From: Monoplex corrugatus
Lineage: Eukaryota; Mollusca; Gastropoda; Littorinimorpha; Ranellidae
Assembly (NCBI GenBank): GCA_030674185.1
Contig: JAPXFY010000031.1
Coordinates: forward strand, 44,859,066-44,923,065
Direction of reading: 5' to 3'
DNA: 64,000 nucleotides
The translations under genes and the position numbers were made by a program. A model generated the notes under the pieces. That model was not told where the DNA came from. It searched no databases and worked only from the letters and a program-made list of their open reading frames with translations. This document shows, one piece after another, positions 1-11,589 of this stretch; within the stretch, counting starts at the first letter, position 1; the number at the start of each line of letters is the position of its first letter.

Positions 1-592
1 CCACCAGGAAGATGGACAGAAAAGCCAGTCTTTTCCCACTGGGTGTGTGGTACCCACCAGGAAGATGGACAAAAAGCCAGTCTTTTCCCACTGGGTGTGT
101 GGTACCCACCAGGAAGATGGACAGAAAAGCCAGTCTTTTCCCACTGGGTGCGTGGTACCCACCAGGAAATGGACAAAAAAGCCAGTCTTTTCCCACTGGG
201 TGTGTGGTATCCACCAGGAAGATGGACAGAAAAGCCAGTCTTTTCCCACTGGGTGCATGGTACCCACCAGGAAGATGGACAGAAAAGCCAGTCTTTTCCC
301 ACTGGGTGCGTGGTACCCACCAGGAAGATGGACAGAAAAGCCAGTCTTTTCCCACTGGGTGCATGGTACCCACCAGGAAGATGGACAAAAAAGCCAGTCT
401 TTTCCCACTGGGTGTGTGGTACCCACCAGGAAGATGGACAGAAAAAGCCAGTCTTTTCCCACTGGGTGTGTGGTACCCACCAGGAAGATGGATAGAAAAG
501 CCAGTCTTTTCCCACTGGGTGCGTGGTACCCACCAGGAAGATGGACAGAAAAGCCAGTCTTTTCCCACAGTGTGCGTGGTACCCAGCAGGAA
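1..592. repeat. 52-53-bp tandem array (11 copies), open at the left edge
   Basis: Eleven near-identical monomers of 52-53 bp, each containing CCACCAGGAAGATGGACA and TCTTTTCCCACTGGGTG, run from the window edge to about 592. Copies differ by single substitutions (TGTGTGG, GCGTGG, GCATGG) and one-base indels. Three frames are open through the array (up to 221 codons), but only because the monomer lacks stops, so I do not call genes. It lies upstream of two host exons and is probably intronic. Confidence 0.95.
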
Positions 593-776
593 CCCAGACC
601 TTCTGATTGAAAGTCTGATGTCATATGTGTTCTTATTGTGCTTGTCACACCTTAACAAATCCCTGCAATCAGACTGAAAGGTGGGAGTTCTATATTTATG
701 CCAACCAGGCCTCTGTTGCATCTGCGTCCATGTATCTTTGAGTATAAAACACAGGGATGATGTCTGTGTTGTGCAG

Positions 777-845
777 CAATGCAGCGATGTGTGTCTGATG
801 GCCTACCTGGGAGCTATGACACGTGGCTGTAATACTATGAACCAG
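777..845 (+). CDS. Penultimate coding exon of an unidentified host gene
   Basis: A 69-bp open segment (23 codons, beginning QCSDVCLMAY and ending CNTMNQ) is bounded by a pyrimidine/G-rich acceptor ending TTGTGCAG and a strong donor, CAG followed by GTGAGC. It ends in phase 0, and the candidate last exon at 4,556 starts in phase 0, so the two join into one uninterrupted C-terminal peptide. The amino-acid composition looks like ordinary conserved protein, unlike the arrays on both sides. I do not recognise the family. Earlier exons would lie left of the window. The intron that follows is 3.7 kb and almost all satellite. The splice sites and phase match are seen; that it is a real gene is inference. 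Confidence 0.5.
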
Positions 846-865
846 GTGAGCTTGAAGTTATTGCC

Positions 866-3800
866 AATCACAGTCACATGTTTGTACAGTCACACATTTC
901 ATTGCTAAACACAGTCACACGTTTATACAGTCACATTTCATTGCTAAACACAGTCACACGTTTATACAGTCACATTTCATTGCTAAACACAGTCACATGT
1001 TTATACAGTCACATTTCATTGCTAAACACAGTCACACGTTTGTACAGTCACATTTCATTGCTAAACACAGTCACATTTTTATACAGTCACATTTCATTGC
1101 TAAACACAGTCACACGTTTGTACAGTCACATTTCATTGCTAAACACAGTCACATGTTTATACAGTCACATTTCATTGCTAAACACAGTCACATGTTTATA
1201 CAGTCACATTTCATTGCTAAACACAGTCACATTTTTACAGTCACATTTCATTGCTAAACACAGTCACAGTTGTATACAGTCACATTTCATTGCTAAACAC
1301 AGTCACATGTTTAACAGTCACATTTCATTGCTAAACACAGTCACAGTTTTATACAGTCACATTTCATTGCTAAACACAGTAAACAGTTTTACAGTCACAT
1401 TTCATTGCTAAACACAGTCACACTGTTTTACAGTCACATTTCATTGCTAAACACAGTCACATGTTTAATCATCACATTTCATTGCTAAACACAGTCACAT
1501 TTTATACAGTCACATTTCATTGCTAAACACAGTCACATGTTTACAGTCACATTTCATTGCTAAAACACAGTCCATGTTTTATACAGTCACATTTCATTGC
1601 TAAACACAAGTCACAGTTTTACAGTCACATTTCATTGCTAAACACAGTCACAGTTTTACAGTCACATTTCATTGCTAAACACAGTCACATGTTTTGTACA
1701 GTCACATTTCATTGCTAAACACAGTCACATTTTATACAGTCACATTTCATTGCTAAACACAGTCACATGTTTTACAGTCACATTTCATTGCTAAACACAG
1801 TCACATGTTTATACAGTCACATTTCATTGCTAAACACAGTCACACATGTTTGTACAGTCACATTTCATTGCTAAACACAGTCACATGTTTATACAGTCAC
1901 ATTTCATTGCTAAACACAGTCACATTTTACAGTCAACATTTCATTGCTAAACACAGTCACATTTTTTTACAGTCAACATTTCATTGCTATAACACAGTCA
2001 CATGTTTATACAGTCACATTTCATTGCTAAACACAGTCACACAATTTTATACAGTCACATTTCATTGCTAAACACAGTCACAGTCACTTTCATTCAACAG
2101 TCACATTTCATTGCTAACACAGTCACATGTTTATACAGTCACATTTCATTGCTAAACACAGTCACATGTTATACAGTCACATTTCATTGCTAAACACAGT
2201 CACATTTTCAATTCATTTCATTGCTAAACACAGTCACATTTTTTACAGTCACATTTTCATTGCTAAAACAGTCACATGTTTTACATCACATTCATTTAAA
2301 CAGTCACATTTAACAGTCACATTCATTGCTAAACACAGTCACACTTTTACAGTCACATTTCATTGCTAAACACAGTCACATTTTATACAGTCACATTTCA
2401 TTGCTAAACACAGTCACATGTTTATACAGTCACATTTCATTGCTAAACACAGTCACATGTTTTACAGTCACATTTCATTGCTAAACACAGTCACACGTTT
2501 TAACAGTCACATTTCATTGCTAAACACAGTCACAGTTTATACAGTCACATTTCATTGCTAAACACGTCACATGTTTTAACAGTCACATTTCATTGCTAAA
2601 CACAGTCACATTTTATACAGTCACATTTCATTTGCTAAACACAGTCACATTTTACAGTCACTTTCATGCTAACACAGTCACAAATCACATTTCATTGCTA
2701 AACACAGTCACATGTTTGTACCAGTCACATTTCATTGCTAAACACAGTCCACATGTTTATACAGTCACATTTCATTGCTAAACACAGTCACATGTTTATA
2801 CAGTCACATTTCATTGCTAAACAAGTCAGTTTACAGTCATTTCATTGCTAAACACAGTCACAGTTTATAGTCATCATTTCATTGCTATCACATTCATTGC
2901 ACATCAGTACACACTTTATTGCTAAACAGTCACTTTACAGTCACATTCATTGCTAAACACAGTCACATGTTTAGAAGTCACATTTCATTGCTAAACACAG
3001 TCACATGTTTATACATCATTGCTAAACACAGTCACATTTCATAGCTAAAACAGTCACATTTATAGCTAAACACAGTCACATTTCATTGCTAAAAACAGTC
3101 ACATTTCATAGCTAAAACCAGTCACATTTCATAGCTAAAACAGTCACATTTCATAGCTAACACAGTCACATTTCATAGCTAAACACAGTCACATTTCATT
3201 GCTAAACACAGTCACATTTCATAGCTAAAACAGTCACATTTCATTGCTAAACACAGTCACATTTGCATAGCTAAACACAGTCACATTTCATAGCTAAACA
3301 CAGTCACATTTCATGCTAAACACAATCACATTTCATTGCTAAACACAATCACATTTCATAGTTAATACAATCACATTTCATTGCTAAACACAGTGACATT
3401 TCATTGCTAACACATCACATTTCATAGCTAAACAAATCACATTTCATTGCTAAACACAATCACATTTCATAGTTAAATACAATCACATTTCACATTTCAT
3501 GCTAAACACAGTACATTTCATTGCTAAACACAGTCACATTTCATAGCTAAACACAGTCACATTTCATTGCTAAACACAGATCACATTTCATTGCTAAACA
3601 AGTCACATTTCATTGCTAAACACAGTCACATTTCATTGCTAACACAGTCACATTTCATTGCTAAAACAGTCACATTTCATTGCTAAACACAGTCACATTT
3701 CATTGCTAAACACAGTCATCATTTCATAGCTAAACACAGTCACATTTCATTGCTAAACACAGTCACATTTCATTGCTAAACAGTCACATTTCATAGCTAA

Positions 3801-4490
3801 ACACAGTCACATTTCATTGCTAAACACAGTCACATTTCATAGCTAAACACAGTCACATTTCATTGCTAAACACAGTCACATTTCATGCTAAACAGTCACA
3901 TTTCATAGCTAAACACAGTCACATTTCATTGCTAAACACAGTCACATTTCATGCTAAACAGTCACATTTCATGCTAAACACAGTCACATTTCATTGCTAA
4001 ACACAGTCACATTTCATGCTAAACACAGTCACATTTCATTGCTAAACACGTCACATTTCATAGCTAACACGTCACATTTCATAGCTAAACACAGTCACAT
4101 TTCATTGCTAATACAACCAGTCACATTTCATTGCTAAACACAGTACATTTCATGCTAAACTCAATTTCATGCTAAACAGTCACATTTCATTGCTAACACA
4201 CAGTAACATTTCATAGCTAACACAGTCACATTTCATTGCTAAAACACAGTCACATTTCATGCTAACACGTCAATTTCATTGCTAAACACAGTACATTTCA
4301 TAGCTAAGCACAGTCACATTTCATTGCTAAACAGTCACATTTCATAGCTAAACACGTCACATTTCATAGCTAAACAGTCACATTTCATTGCTAAACACAG
4401 TCACATTTCATGCTAAACAGTCACTTTCATTGCTAAACAGTCATTTCATAGCTAACACAGTACATTTCATTGCTAAACAGCCTTGCTTAT
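866..4490. repeat. 39-bp tandem array grading into a 23-bp array, inside an intron
   Basis: From 866 to about 3,000 the monomer is 39 bp: a 23-bp core (AGTCACATTTCATTGCTAAAC plus AC) and a 16-bp half, AGTCACATGTTTATAC. From about 3,010 the 16-bp half is missing and the core repeats alone, alternating CATTGCTAAAC and CATAGCTAAAC versions. The first ten or so copies are clean. From about 1,400, and strongly after 2,000, copies carry many single-base deletions and insertions. The array fills nearly all of the intron between the exons at 777-845 and 4,556-4,627. Open frames of up to 177 codons are repeat artefacts. Confidence 0.95.
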
Positions 4491-4555
4491 GTTTTGTTCT
4501 GTACAGCCGTACTTTATGCTTCATAACCACTTACCTTGACCGATGTTTGTTTCAG

Positions 4556-4627
4556 TTTGTCAACAAATTCAACTTGATGTACGACCGGCAGTCTGTGGGC
4601 CGTCGAACAAGAGGACTGTTCTTTTAA
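4556..4627 (+). CDS. Last coding exon of the same unidentified host gene
   Basis: A 24-codon segment starts right after the acceptor GATGTTTGTTTCAG in phase 0 and ends with TAA at 4,625-4,627. It encodes a basic C-terminus ([12 protein letters not shown] ... TRGLFF). Joined to the exon at 777-845 it gives a 46-residue C-terminus that looks conserved, with hydrophobic, Cys and Arg clusters. No domain is recognised. The sequence after the stop would be 3' UTR, and a TTAA MITE sits 155 bp downstream. A possible poly(A) signal, AATAAA, lies near 7,323, but the transcript end cannot be fixed from sequence alone. Confidence 0.5.
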   Translation, partial: FVNKFNLMYDRQSVGRRTRGLFF

Positions 4628-4782
4628 GTTCATCCTGATCTTCTAGTTATTTGTCTTGATATTGCTTAAATAGGGGTTGGGGGTTGCAGAATGCGTGGAC
4701 ATATCTTCTGAGGTTATTGAATTGTATGTTCTTTATTCCTTAGTCCCATCTGTACTCCAACACTGATCAGCGCTAATCTGAA

Positions 4783-4884
4783 TTAACCCTTTGACTCCTT
4801 GGTCTGTCCTCAGCCTGTTTGTCAGATTCAGTGTCAGAGTGTTGGTGTAAGCCGGTGGATAAGCTTAGGGAGTCAAAGGTTGAA
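4783..4884. mobile_element. TTAA-type MITE, about 100 bp
   Basis: It begins TTAACCCTTTGACTCC and ends with the inverted form GGGAGTCAAAGGTTGAA, giving inverted termini of about 13 bp next to TTAA (mutated to TTGA on the right). There is no coding capacity. The same termini occur at 62,412-62,561, so it is a repeated family. A TTAA target is typical of piggyBac-type transposition; assignment to that group is inference. Confidence 0.7.
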
Positions 4885-5195
4885 TTGAAGACTGTTACAG
4901 CTGAAATGTAAAGGGAATTCTTGACAGAAAGACAAGATATTTGTTTATTACTGTTTTTTAGTGAGTTTGTTACAGTTTTATAGTAGAAAAAAATTGTGAT
5001 GGCAAAATACGACATTTGTGCATGAGTTGTGTGGATGTGGGCTGGTAAAGTCATAGGCGTGTATTTCTTTGGAAGATTTGTTAACCTTCTTCAGCAGAAA
5101 ATGATCCGCAACACATTTCAGACAGACGGGAGCAGCTACAAGGATAAAATCTGTGCATTTAGTTAGTGGTTCAGTGGCTCTTGTTTGCGCCCAAG
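4885..5195. other. No gene seen
   Basis: Single-copy-looking, AT-rich sequence, possibly 3' UTR of the gene ending at 4,627. The open frames on the minus strand have no recognisable content. Confidence 0.4.
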
Positions 5196-5220
5196 ACAGA
5201 AACCATTCTGTTCTCTCCCT

Positions 5221-5254
<34 letters not shown>

Positions 5255-5965
5255 AGTCTCTCTGTCTTGTATGCACACAAGAGACAAACCATACTATTCC
5301 CTCTCTCTTTGTATGTTTCAGTCTTGCGTGCACTCAAAGGACAAACCATACTATTCCTCTCTCTTTCTGTTCTAGCTCTGTCTTACATGTACTCAGTAGA
5401 CAAACTGTATTATTCCATGTCTCTGTCTCTGTCTAACGTGCACTCAAGACACAGACTGTACTATTTCCTGCCTCTTTCTGTCTTACATGCTTGCAAGAGA
5501 CAGATCCTAATATTCCCTCTGTCTGTCTCTATCAGTCTCTCTCTGTCTTACGTGACTAAGAGACCAAACCACCTTATTACCTATCTTTCTCTCTGTCTCT
5601 TATAGTCTGTCTTTTGTGCACTGGAGAGACAACCATACTATTCCCTGTCTGTCTCTGTCTCTGTCTATGTGCAGCTCAAAGACAAGCCATACTATTCTGT
5701 CTGTCTCTGTCTCTTACAGTCTGTCTTATATGCACTGAAGAGACAAGCCATACTGTCTGTCTCTGTCTCTCTCTCAATCTCTTGCTCTGTCTCATGTGCA
5801 CTCAAGAGACAAAACCAAACTTCAAACCCCCCCCCCCCCCTTCTCTCTCTCTCTCCTCTCTCACTCTCTCCATCTCTGACAATCTCATGTCATACATGCA
5901 CTCGAAAGACAAGCCGTATTTTCCCCTGTCTCTATCTGTGCCTCAGTCTCTTAGTCTTACTACAT
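5196..5965. repeat. CT-rich degenerate minisatellite
   Basis: Runs of TCTC alternate with a conserved segment of the form GCACTCAAGAGACAAACC ATACTATTCC, with a spacing of roughly 65-75 bp. About ten diverged copies are present, plus a poly(C) run near 5,828-5,840. The open frames on both strands are low-complexity artefacts. Confidence 0.85.
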
Positions 5966-6194
5966 ACAAGTATGCTTACCATCTCTGAAAGTGGTGAATG
6001 ACAACAAAACTCCAGTGAGGTTGTGGAAGAAGCCATTAGGTTATGCCTGTTGCAAATACCTTGATAGAGCACAGCTGTAAATATTTGATTTTATGAATGG
6101 TGTTATTGTGACTGACTGACTTGACTTAGTCCTGGTCCAGACCAAAATGACCGCCAGCTATCAAGTAAGTAGGAACCAGAAACACAAAAATAGA

Positions 6195-6262
6195 ATCAGA
6201 ATGCATATCCAATATAACGAAACAAGACCGGGTGCAAATTTGTAACTAACTGGCCTTTTTTC
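6195..6262 (-). mobile_element. Fragment of a Penelope-like terminal repeat
   Basis: Read on the minus strand this matches the terminal motif seen at 19,846-19,912 and 60,449-60,500: AAAAAGGCCAGTTAGTT, then AAATTTGCACCCGGTCTTG. It is a short diverged end fragment without coding sequence. The assignment rests on similarity to the Penelope-like element at 58,747-60,525. Confidence 0.5.
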
Positions 6263-6269
6263 CCTTGTT

Positions 6270-6805
6270 GGGATGCTAGGAGCTCTTTCAGTACAAATAG
6301 TAACACCATCCTCTGGAAATAATGTGCTGAAATTTCTTCTTTTCTGTCGCTGTCTTTGTTTCTGCTTTGCTCCTTTGCTTTTTATCATTTTCCCTACCAT
6401 TTTCTGCCTTGCTGGTCTGTTCACCTGTATACACGTGTTTGATAAAGCCTTACAAACTTTCTCTGAGGAGTGATAATTGGGTACATGTATTGACTGCATG
6501 TTTGGCTGTAGGGAAATGTGCAGAGGCAATTTTAGGTAATTTAGACCAATTTTATATGTTTTAATATCCTTAGTTATGTTACTTTTGTATTCAGATCTGG
6601 GTTTTTTTTTAATCCCTTGGTGGTAAATCGGGCAGAGCGGTCAACACCAGGGGCACAGCCCTAGACTATTTGCACAAATGCATTGATACGTGTACTTAAT
6701 TTTCTTTCCCGTTGCTTTCCTCAGTCAGATACTGTGTACGTTTTGACATGGCTATAGCTCTGATAGAGCTCTGCACAGTCAGCTGGGCTCAGCACAATAT
6801 TAGTC
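6270..6805 (+). mobile_element. R1 interspersed repeat, copy 1
   Basis: About 530 bp, starting near GAGCTCTTTCAGTACAAATAG and ending TCTGCACAGTCAGCTGGGC. It shares its order of blocks (CACCATCCTCTGGAAA, CATTTTCTGCCTT, TGATAATTGGGTACATG, AATTTTAGGTAATTTA, GGTCAACACCAGGGGCA, then the 3' tail) with copies at 18,590, 32,040 and 34,920. The last 45 bp resemble the 3' end of the non-LTR element at 11,490-11,565. It has no significant ORF. It is probably a SINE-like or LINE-derived non-autonomous retroelement (inference). Confidence 0.7.
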
Positions 6806-6816
6806 AATAACAGTAA

Positions 6817-6975
6817 CAACTGGCCTTTTTCAAGTTTATACAGAACCGAAGAAGAATAGATGCACAAAACTTACAAGGAGATAGAAAGTGTCTTGTGTAT
6901 TTGTTCAGCATTGTTTTTTGTATGTGCTTGACAAAAACCAGTTGGCTGAAAATTTTGTCATGTTGAATACGCAAT
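6817..6975 (+). mobile_element. Penelope-like terminal fragments in inverted orientation
   Basis: CAACTGGCCTTTTTCAAG (6,817-6,834) is the inverse of the CTTGAAAAAGGCCAGTTG-type motif, and 6,927 onward reads CTTGACAAAAACCAGTTGGC then TGAAAATTTTG. Two inverted copies of the same end motif about 110 bp apart match the layout of the small Penelope remnant at 19,745-19,912. Confidence 0.5.
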
Positions 6976-7386
6976 CTGATTTTTTAAAATTTTTGTGTGT
7001 TTTTTATTCTTGAAGATTTCTTGGGGAGCGACAGCGCTACAACAGGGGTTGTTGTTTTGTAACAAGGAAAAAGATAAAATGTTTATCCTGTATTTTTATT
7101 TTAAGCAAACATTGGTCAAATGTTTACCCAAGCAAGTACTAAAGATTCCTAGTTTGACTAAAGTTTCTCCTTTTTCAAAAATCCGCTGACACGGTATATT
7201 TCCTGAAAACATAAGCGAGAGTGAGTGCTTGTTGTTAGCAGAGTTGTTTTCTGCTGGAAGTGATTTGTTCTGTTCATGTACAAGATGTATGGAATATATT
7301 GTGTAATTCTTGTCCAAGTGTTCAATAAATGTGTTAAGGAACTACGTTTGTGTTTTGTGAATAATTTTTCATACACGTGTGCAAAT
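6976..7386. other. No gene seen; possible poly(A) signal near 7,323
   Basis: AT-rich sequence with no recognisable coding region. AATAAA occurs at about 7,323-7,328 in TTCAATAAATGTG and could end the host transcript, but there is no independent support. Confidence 0.25.
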
Positions 7387-7434
7387 GCACTCAAACACAC
7401 ACACAAAACACACCACACAACCACACACAAACAC

Positions 7435-7479
<45 letters not shown>

Positions 7480-8026
7480 CTACAACACAACCATCATAGC
7501 ACCACACACACATACAGAACACCAGCACACACACAAAACAGACACATAACACACATTCACACACACACATACACACGCACACAATGCACACAAACATGCA
7601 TACAAACGCAACTGACACATATACACATGCACATTCAATTCCTGCACACACACACACACACATACACACTCACATACACACACACACACACAGAGCTCAA
7701 ACTGGAGTTTGTACCATGCATATACGTCGCACACACACAATCATCACACACACACACACACACACACTCACACACACACCACACACACACACACTCACCA
7801 CACATTCACACAACTCACACCACACACACGCACACACACAGTACCACACACACACACACACAACACAACACACACACACAACACACAGCACACAACACAC
7901 ACACAAAACACATACGTATAACACACACAAAACACATGCACACACACACAAACACACACACACATAATACACACATCACACATACACACACACACAACAA
8001 CACACACACACACACACTCACAAACA

Positions 8027-8066
<40 letters not shown>

Positions 8067-8105
8067 CACGTACACGCACACGCACGCACAACACACACAC
8101 ACACA
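7387..8105. repeat. CA-rich microsatellite, 0.7 kb
   Basis: Nearly continuous (CA)n interrupted by CAAACACA, CATACA, CGCACA and a short unique stretch near 7,695-7,735. Open frames here (His/Thr-rich on plus, Cys/Val-rich on minus) are composition artefacts. Confidence 0.97.
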
Positions 8106-8935
8106 GAAGCTCCAACCTCCCGGAGGGGACCACCACCTTGTGGTCGGGAGGCTTGAGGTCCCAATGATCCCTTGAGCTGTGCCGACATGGACTACTGACT
8201 GGAAAGCTTTGTTTCTTCCCTTGACAGTCCTGATAACCAAGGAAGTTAACTGGACTTTACTTGATACTTGACAGTTTACATTGATGCCATGGTAGGTTTA
8301 CCCATGTCGGACAGGTCAAGGGGGAGGGATGAGATGAAGCGTCCCACCTTCATTACCATTTTCATCCTCTTCATTTTCATAATCAGGAGTGGTTGTCGTA
8401 AGCAACCCGTAATCCCGAGTTCGAGTTACTTGGCCATGGGATGGGTGGCTGTACGTCAGTCAGTCGTGAAAGTACACTGTCTGGATTCATGCGGGACGGT
8501 TCCGAGCAGACGGATGCCATGAGATTGGCCATCTATTATCCCTTCCCCAGCACGGCAGCTGTCCTGGGGTGACTGACTAATTTCTCCCATTGTTGAGCCT
8601 ACGCCCATGAGCCAGCCTAACCAAACTGAATGAAAAAGAGATGTTTACAGCGACACGGACTCTGACTCTTGACTTTGAGGGTCGTGAGAAAACTGGATTT
8701 TGGGCGGCATGGTTGGTGTGGGGGGAACCAGTGTGGAAAGACTGCTGTCGTCGCTAAGCCCGTTTGCAGTCCAGAAAGGCTTTCAGGGCCTCACTGTGGT
8801 ATTTCAGAAGCTATTAAAAAAGTGCAGAGCCTACTTGATCAAATGCAAGGACAAGAGACAGTCGGACCATCTCATTAAAGCATCAATGTTGGTGGACTGT
8901 GGCACGAAGGTGTTGACGCACAACCAACAAATCGG
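8106..8935. other. No gene confidently seen; region upstream of a decayed LINE
   Basis: It begins with a GC-rich block holding inverted GGGGACC and GGTCCC segments (8,115-8,162). The stretch at 8,670-8,935 may be decayed LINE sequence upstream of the reverse transcriptase, but no frame is convincing. Confidence 0.3.
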
Positions 8936-8939
8936 CGCT

Positions 8940-11420
8940 CGTCCTTAAACACAAATCCTTCAAAGAAAAGAGAGCCTGTAAATTCTTATCTGATAACACA
9001 GAAGTGCACAATCCTCCACTGACGTTAGCCGAATTAAAAGCTGTTCTTCTGACTTACTCTGACTCTTCTCCTGGCCTGGATGAAATTCATTACAACTTTC
9101 TGAAGCATCTCCCTGAGAACTGTTTAGAAACCCTCTAAAATGCACAGTTACATATAGATGACAGGATTCTTTCCTCCCTCGTGGCGGGAAGCCCTGATCA
9201 TCCCTCTACCTAAACCTGGAAAATACCTGTCCAATCCTTCCAACTATTGCCCAATGGTCCTAACCAGTTGTCTTTGCAAAGTAATGGAAACAATGGTCAA
9301 CAGCAGATTGATGTGGAAACTGGAGAATGACGGCATCTTGGCTAAGGAACAGTGTAGTTTTGGCAAGTACCAATCCACAGTGGACCGTTTAATCTGCCTT
9401 GAAACGATGATCTGTAATGCATTTCTGAACAAACAACATGTAATGGCTATCTTCTTTGATCTAGAGAAAGCATGATACCACCTGGAAATCAGTAACACTT
9501 TCGGATCTACACGAATTGGGTTTTCAGGGTCACCTATCCTTGTTTGTCCATAATTTTTTGGCTGAGCGACAGTTTCAAGTGTAGGTTGGTAACAGTCTCT
9601 CCCGACATCCATGAGCAAGGGCTGGTGTACCACAAGGGAGCATTCTCTCTCCTGTGCTGTTCAGTATTAAGATCAACAACATAGTCAAGTCAGTACAGCA
9701 GGGCTCTGACTGTTCTCTGTTTGTGGACGATTTTGCATTATGTGCAACTGGAAGCTTCTATTGCAGGCGTTCAGCGGCGGCTGCAGCTGTGTGTAGATAG
9801 GATCCAACGGTGGGCAGAGACAAATGGCTTTGCTTTTTCCGCAACTAAAACACAGTGTATCCACTTTCATAACCTCCGACAATTCTTCGTTGATCCAGAA
9901 ATCCATCTGGGAAAGTCCGTTATTCCAGCTGTAAAAGAAGCCAAACTTGTGGGAGTGATCTTTGATCAAAACTTGAATTTCCTTTGTCATATCCAACATC
10001 TTAAAACATCGTGCCAGAAAGCTCTGAAAATTCTTCAAGTAATAGCTCACACAGATTGGGGTGCCAACAAGAAAGCACTACTTCACCTGTACAGAGCTTT
10101 AATTCGCTCTAAACTGGATTGTGGCTGTGCAGTATATGGCTCTGCGAGACCGTCCTACCTAAAACTACTGGATTCCAGTCACCATCAAGGGCTGCGCTTC
10201 TGTCTTGGTGCATTCAGGACAACTCCTGCATACAGTTAATATGCAGAGGCAGGGAACATTACCTGTCCTGCTGTAGACTAAAATTAACCATAAATGTTTA
10301 CTTAAAACTGTTCTCTGAACCAGAAAACCCAGCCTACGTCTGCGTCTTCAGACCGAATTTGAAAAACATCAAAAACTATTACTATTCTAGGAATCTGTCT
10401 CCGTCCTCATACAGAAATGCAGCTGGCAGCTATAGATTTAACAGTTGTTTCAGATTTCTCCAAATTTCCAGACAGCCCACCATGGACCTTGAAAACACCG
10501 AAAGTTTGTTTTGATGTTGCTTCCTTTCATAAAGACTGTACCAGCTCACTGGCGTACAAGTCATTCTATGCAGTATTGTGTCAGAAATTTCCGTCATCCC
10601 ACAGAATCTTCACTGATGGATGAAAGTGTGATGAAGGTGTTGGTGCCACTGCCTTTTGTTCTGCTGTTCCCAATCGTTCATTTGCAAAACATATTCCGTC
10701 CGACAGTTCTATATATATTGCTGAACTGACTGCTCTGGTTTTGGCACTAAAAATGGTGTCCAAATCCAAGCATAAAGATTTTCTCATTTTTTCTGACTCC
10801 CTTTCTGCTTTGCAGGCAATTGCTGGCCGAAACATGAGTCACCCAGAGCTGCTGAAGTTCTTTGAACTGTTTTCTATTCTTACAAGTGAAAGTTACAAGA
10901 TTGTTTTTGCCTGGATTCCTGGCCATGTTGGAATTGGAGGCAATGAAAAGGCTGACTGCCTGACCAAGAACGTCACAAGGGAAAAGATGTCTAAATCCTT
11001 CTTCCTTACACAGACCAGAAAGCCAAAGTGTACAGTTATGTGAGAAATCTCTGGCTGGAGGAATGGAAAAAGCAGACAGACAACAAACTTTTCCAAATCT
11101 GCCCCAACCTGAAAGAAATTCTCCCGTATGTTTCAGAGAAGTGTAGGAAAGAGTTTTATGTAGGTTACATACGGATCACACATCCTACTCTCATTCGTAC
11201 CTTTTCAAAAATGAAGGAGTACCGTGGTGTGTACCATGTGATGAGCCGTTGAGCATCAGACATCTTCTTGAATGCTGGAACTTGCACGATGTCAGACATA
11301 GGGATTACAGAACACTTCAGAGATGTCCCTCCTGATGCAATTTTCCAGTTGTCACAAGAGGTCAATAGATTTCATCTGATTGATTTTACGTGTGAGAACA
11401 TTTTTCTTTAAATGCATTTA
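8940..11420 (+). pseudogene. Non-LTR retrotransposon ORF2 remnant: reverse transcriptase plus RNase H
   Basis: Across several frames the sequence encodes a Jockey/I-type polyprotein. In order: an RT N-terminal block (LTLAELKAVL ... SSPGLDEIHYNFLKHLPENC, about 9,020-9,130); finger blocks (FFPPSWREALIIPLPKPGK, NYCPMVLTSCLCKVMETM, 9,158-9,475) ending FFDLEKA; the catalytic block LFVDDFAL near 9,720; thumb blocks (ETNGFAFSATKTQCIHF, KLDCGCAVYGSARPSYLK, 9,721-10,239); then an RNase H domain with IFTDG (about 10,606), FLIFSDSLSALQAI (10,781-10,830) and AWIPGHVGIGGNEKADCL (10,910-10,965). The RNase H acidic residues are visible. It is 5'-truncated, with no endonuclease, and carries many frameshifts and stops, so it is dead. 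The RNase H domain favours the I clade over canonical Jockey; that placement is from memory. Confidence 0.9.
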
Positions 11421-11489
11421 AGACTTGCGAGGATAATGGTGAGCTTGGCTATTAACCATTGCCTTTTGACATAAACTTAGGTGTCGTTT

Positions 11490-11565
11490 TTAACGTGGTG
11501 TTAGCTCTGATATGGCTCTTGTAGTCGGCTGGGCTATAAGCAATATGAACCTGAACCTGAACCTC
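11490..11565 (+). mobile_element. LINE 3' tail shared with R1
   Basis: GCTCTGATATGGCTCTTGTA, GTCGGCTGGGCTATAAGCAA and a short repeated AACCTG end the retrotransposon. The same tail ends the R1 copies at 6,740, 20,405 and 32,900, which suggests R1 borrows this LINE's machinery. Confidence 0.65.
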
Positions 11566-11589
11566 TGGAGACCATGCTGAATGCGCCCC

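Noticed and set aside
7276..8175. 299-codon His/Thr-rich ORF
   Set aside because: Translation of a CA microsatellite.
8669..8948. Short ORFs as small genes
   Set aside because: Overlapping frames without domains directly upstream of decayed LINE sequence; more likely LINE or flanking remnants.
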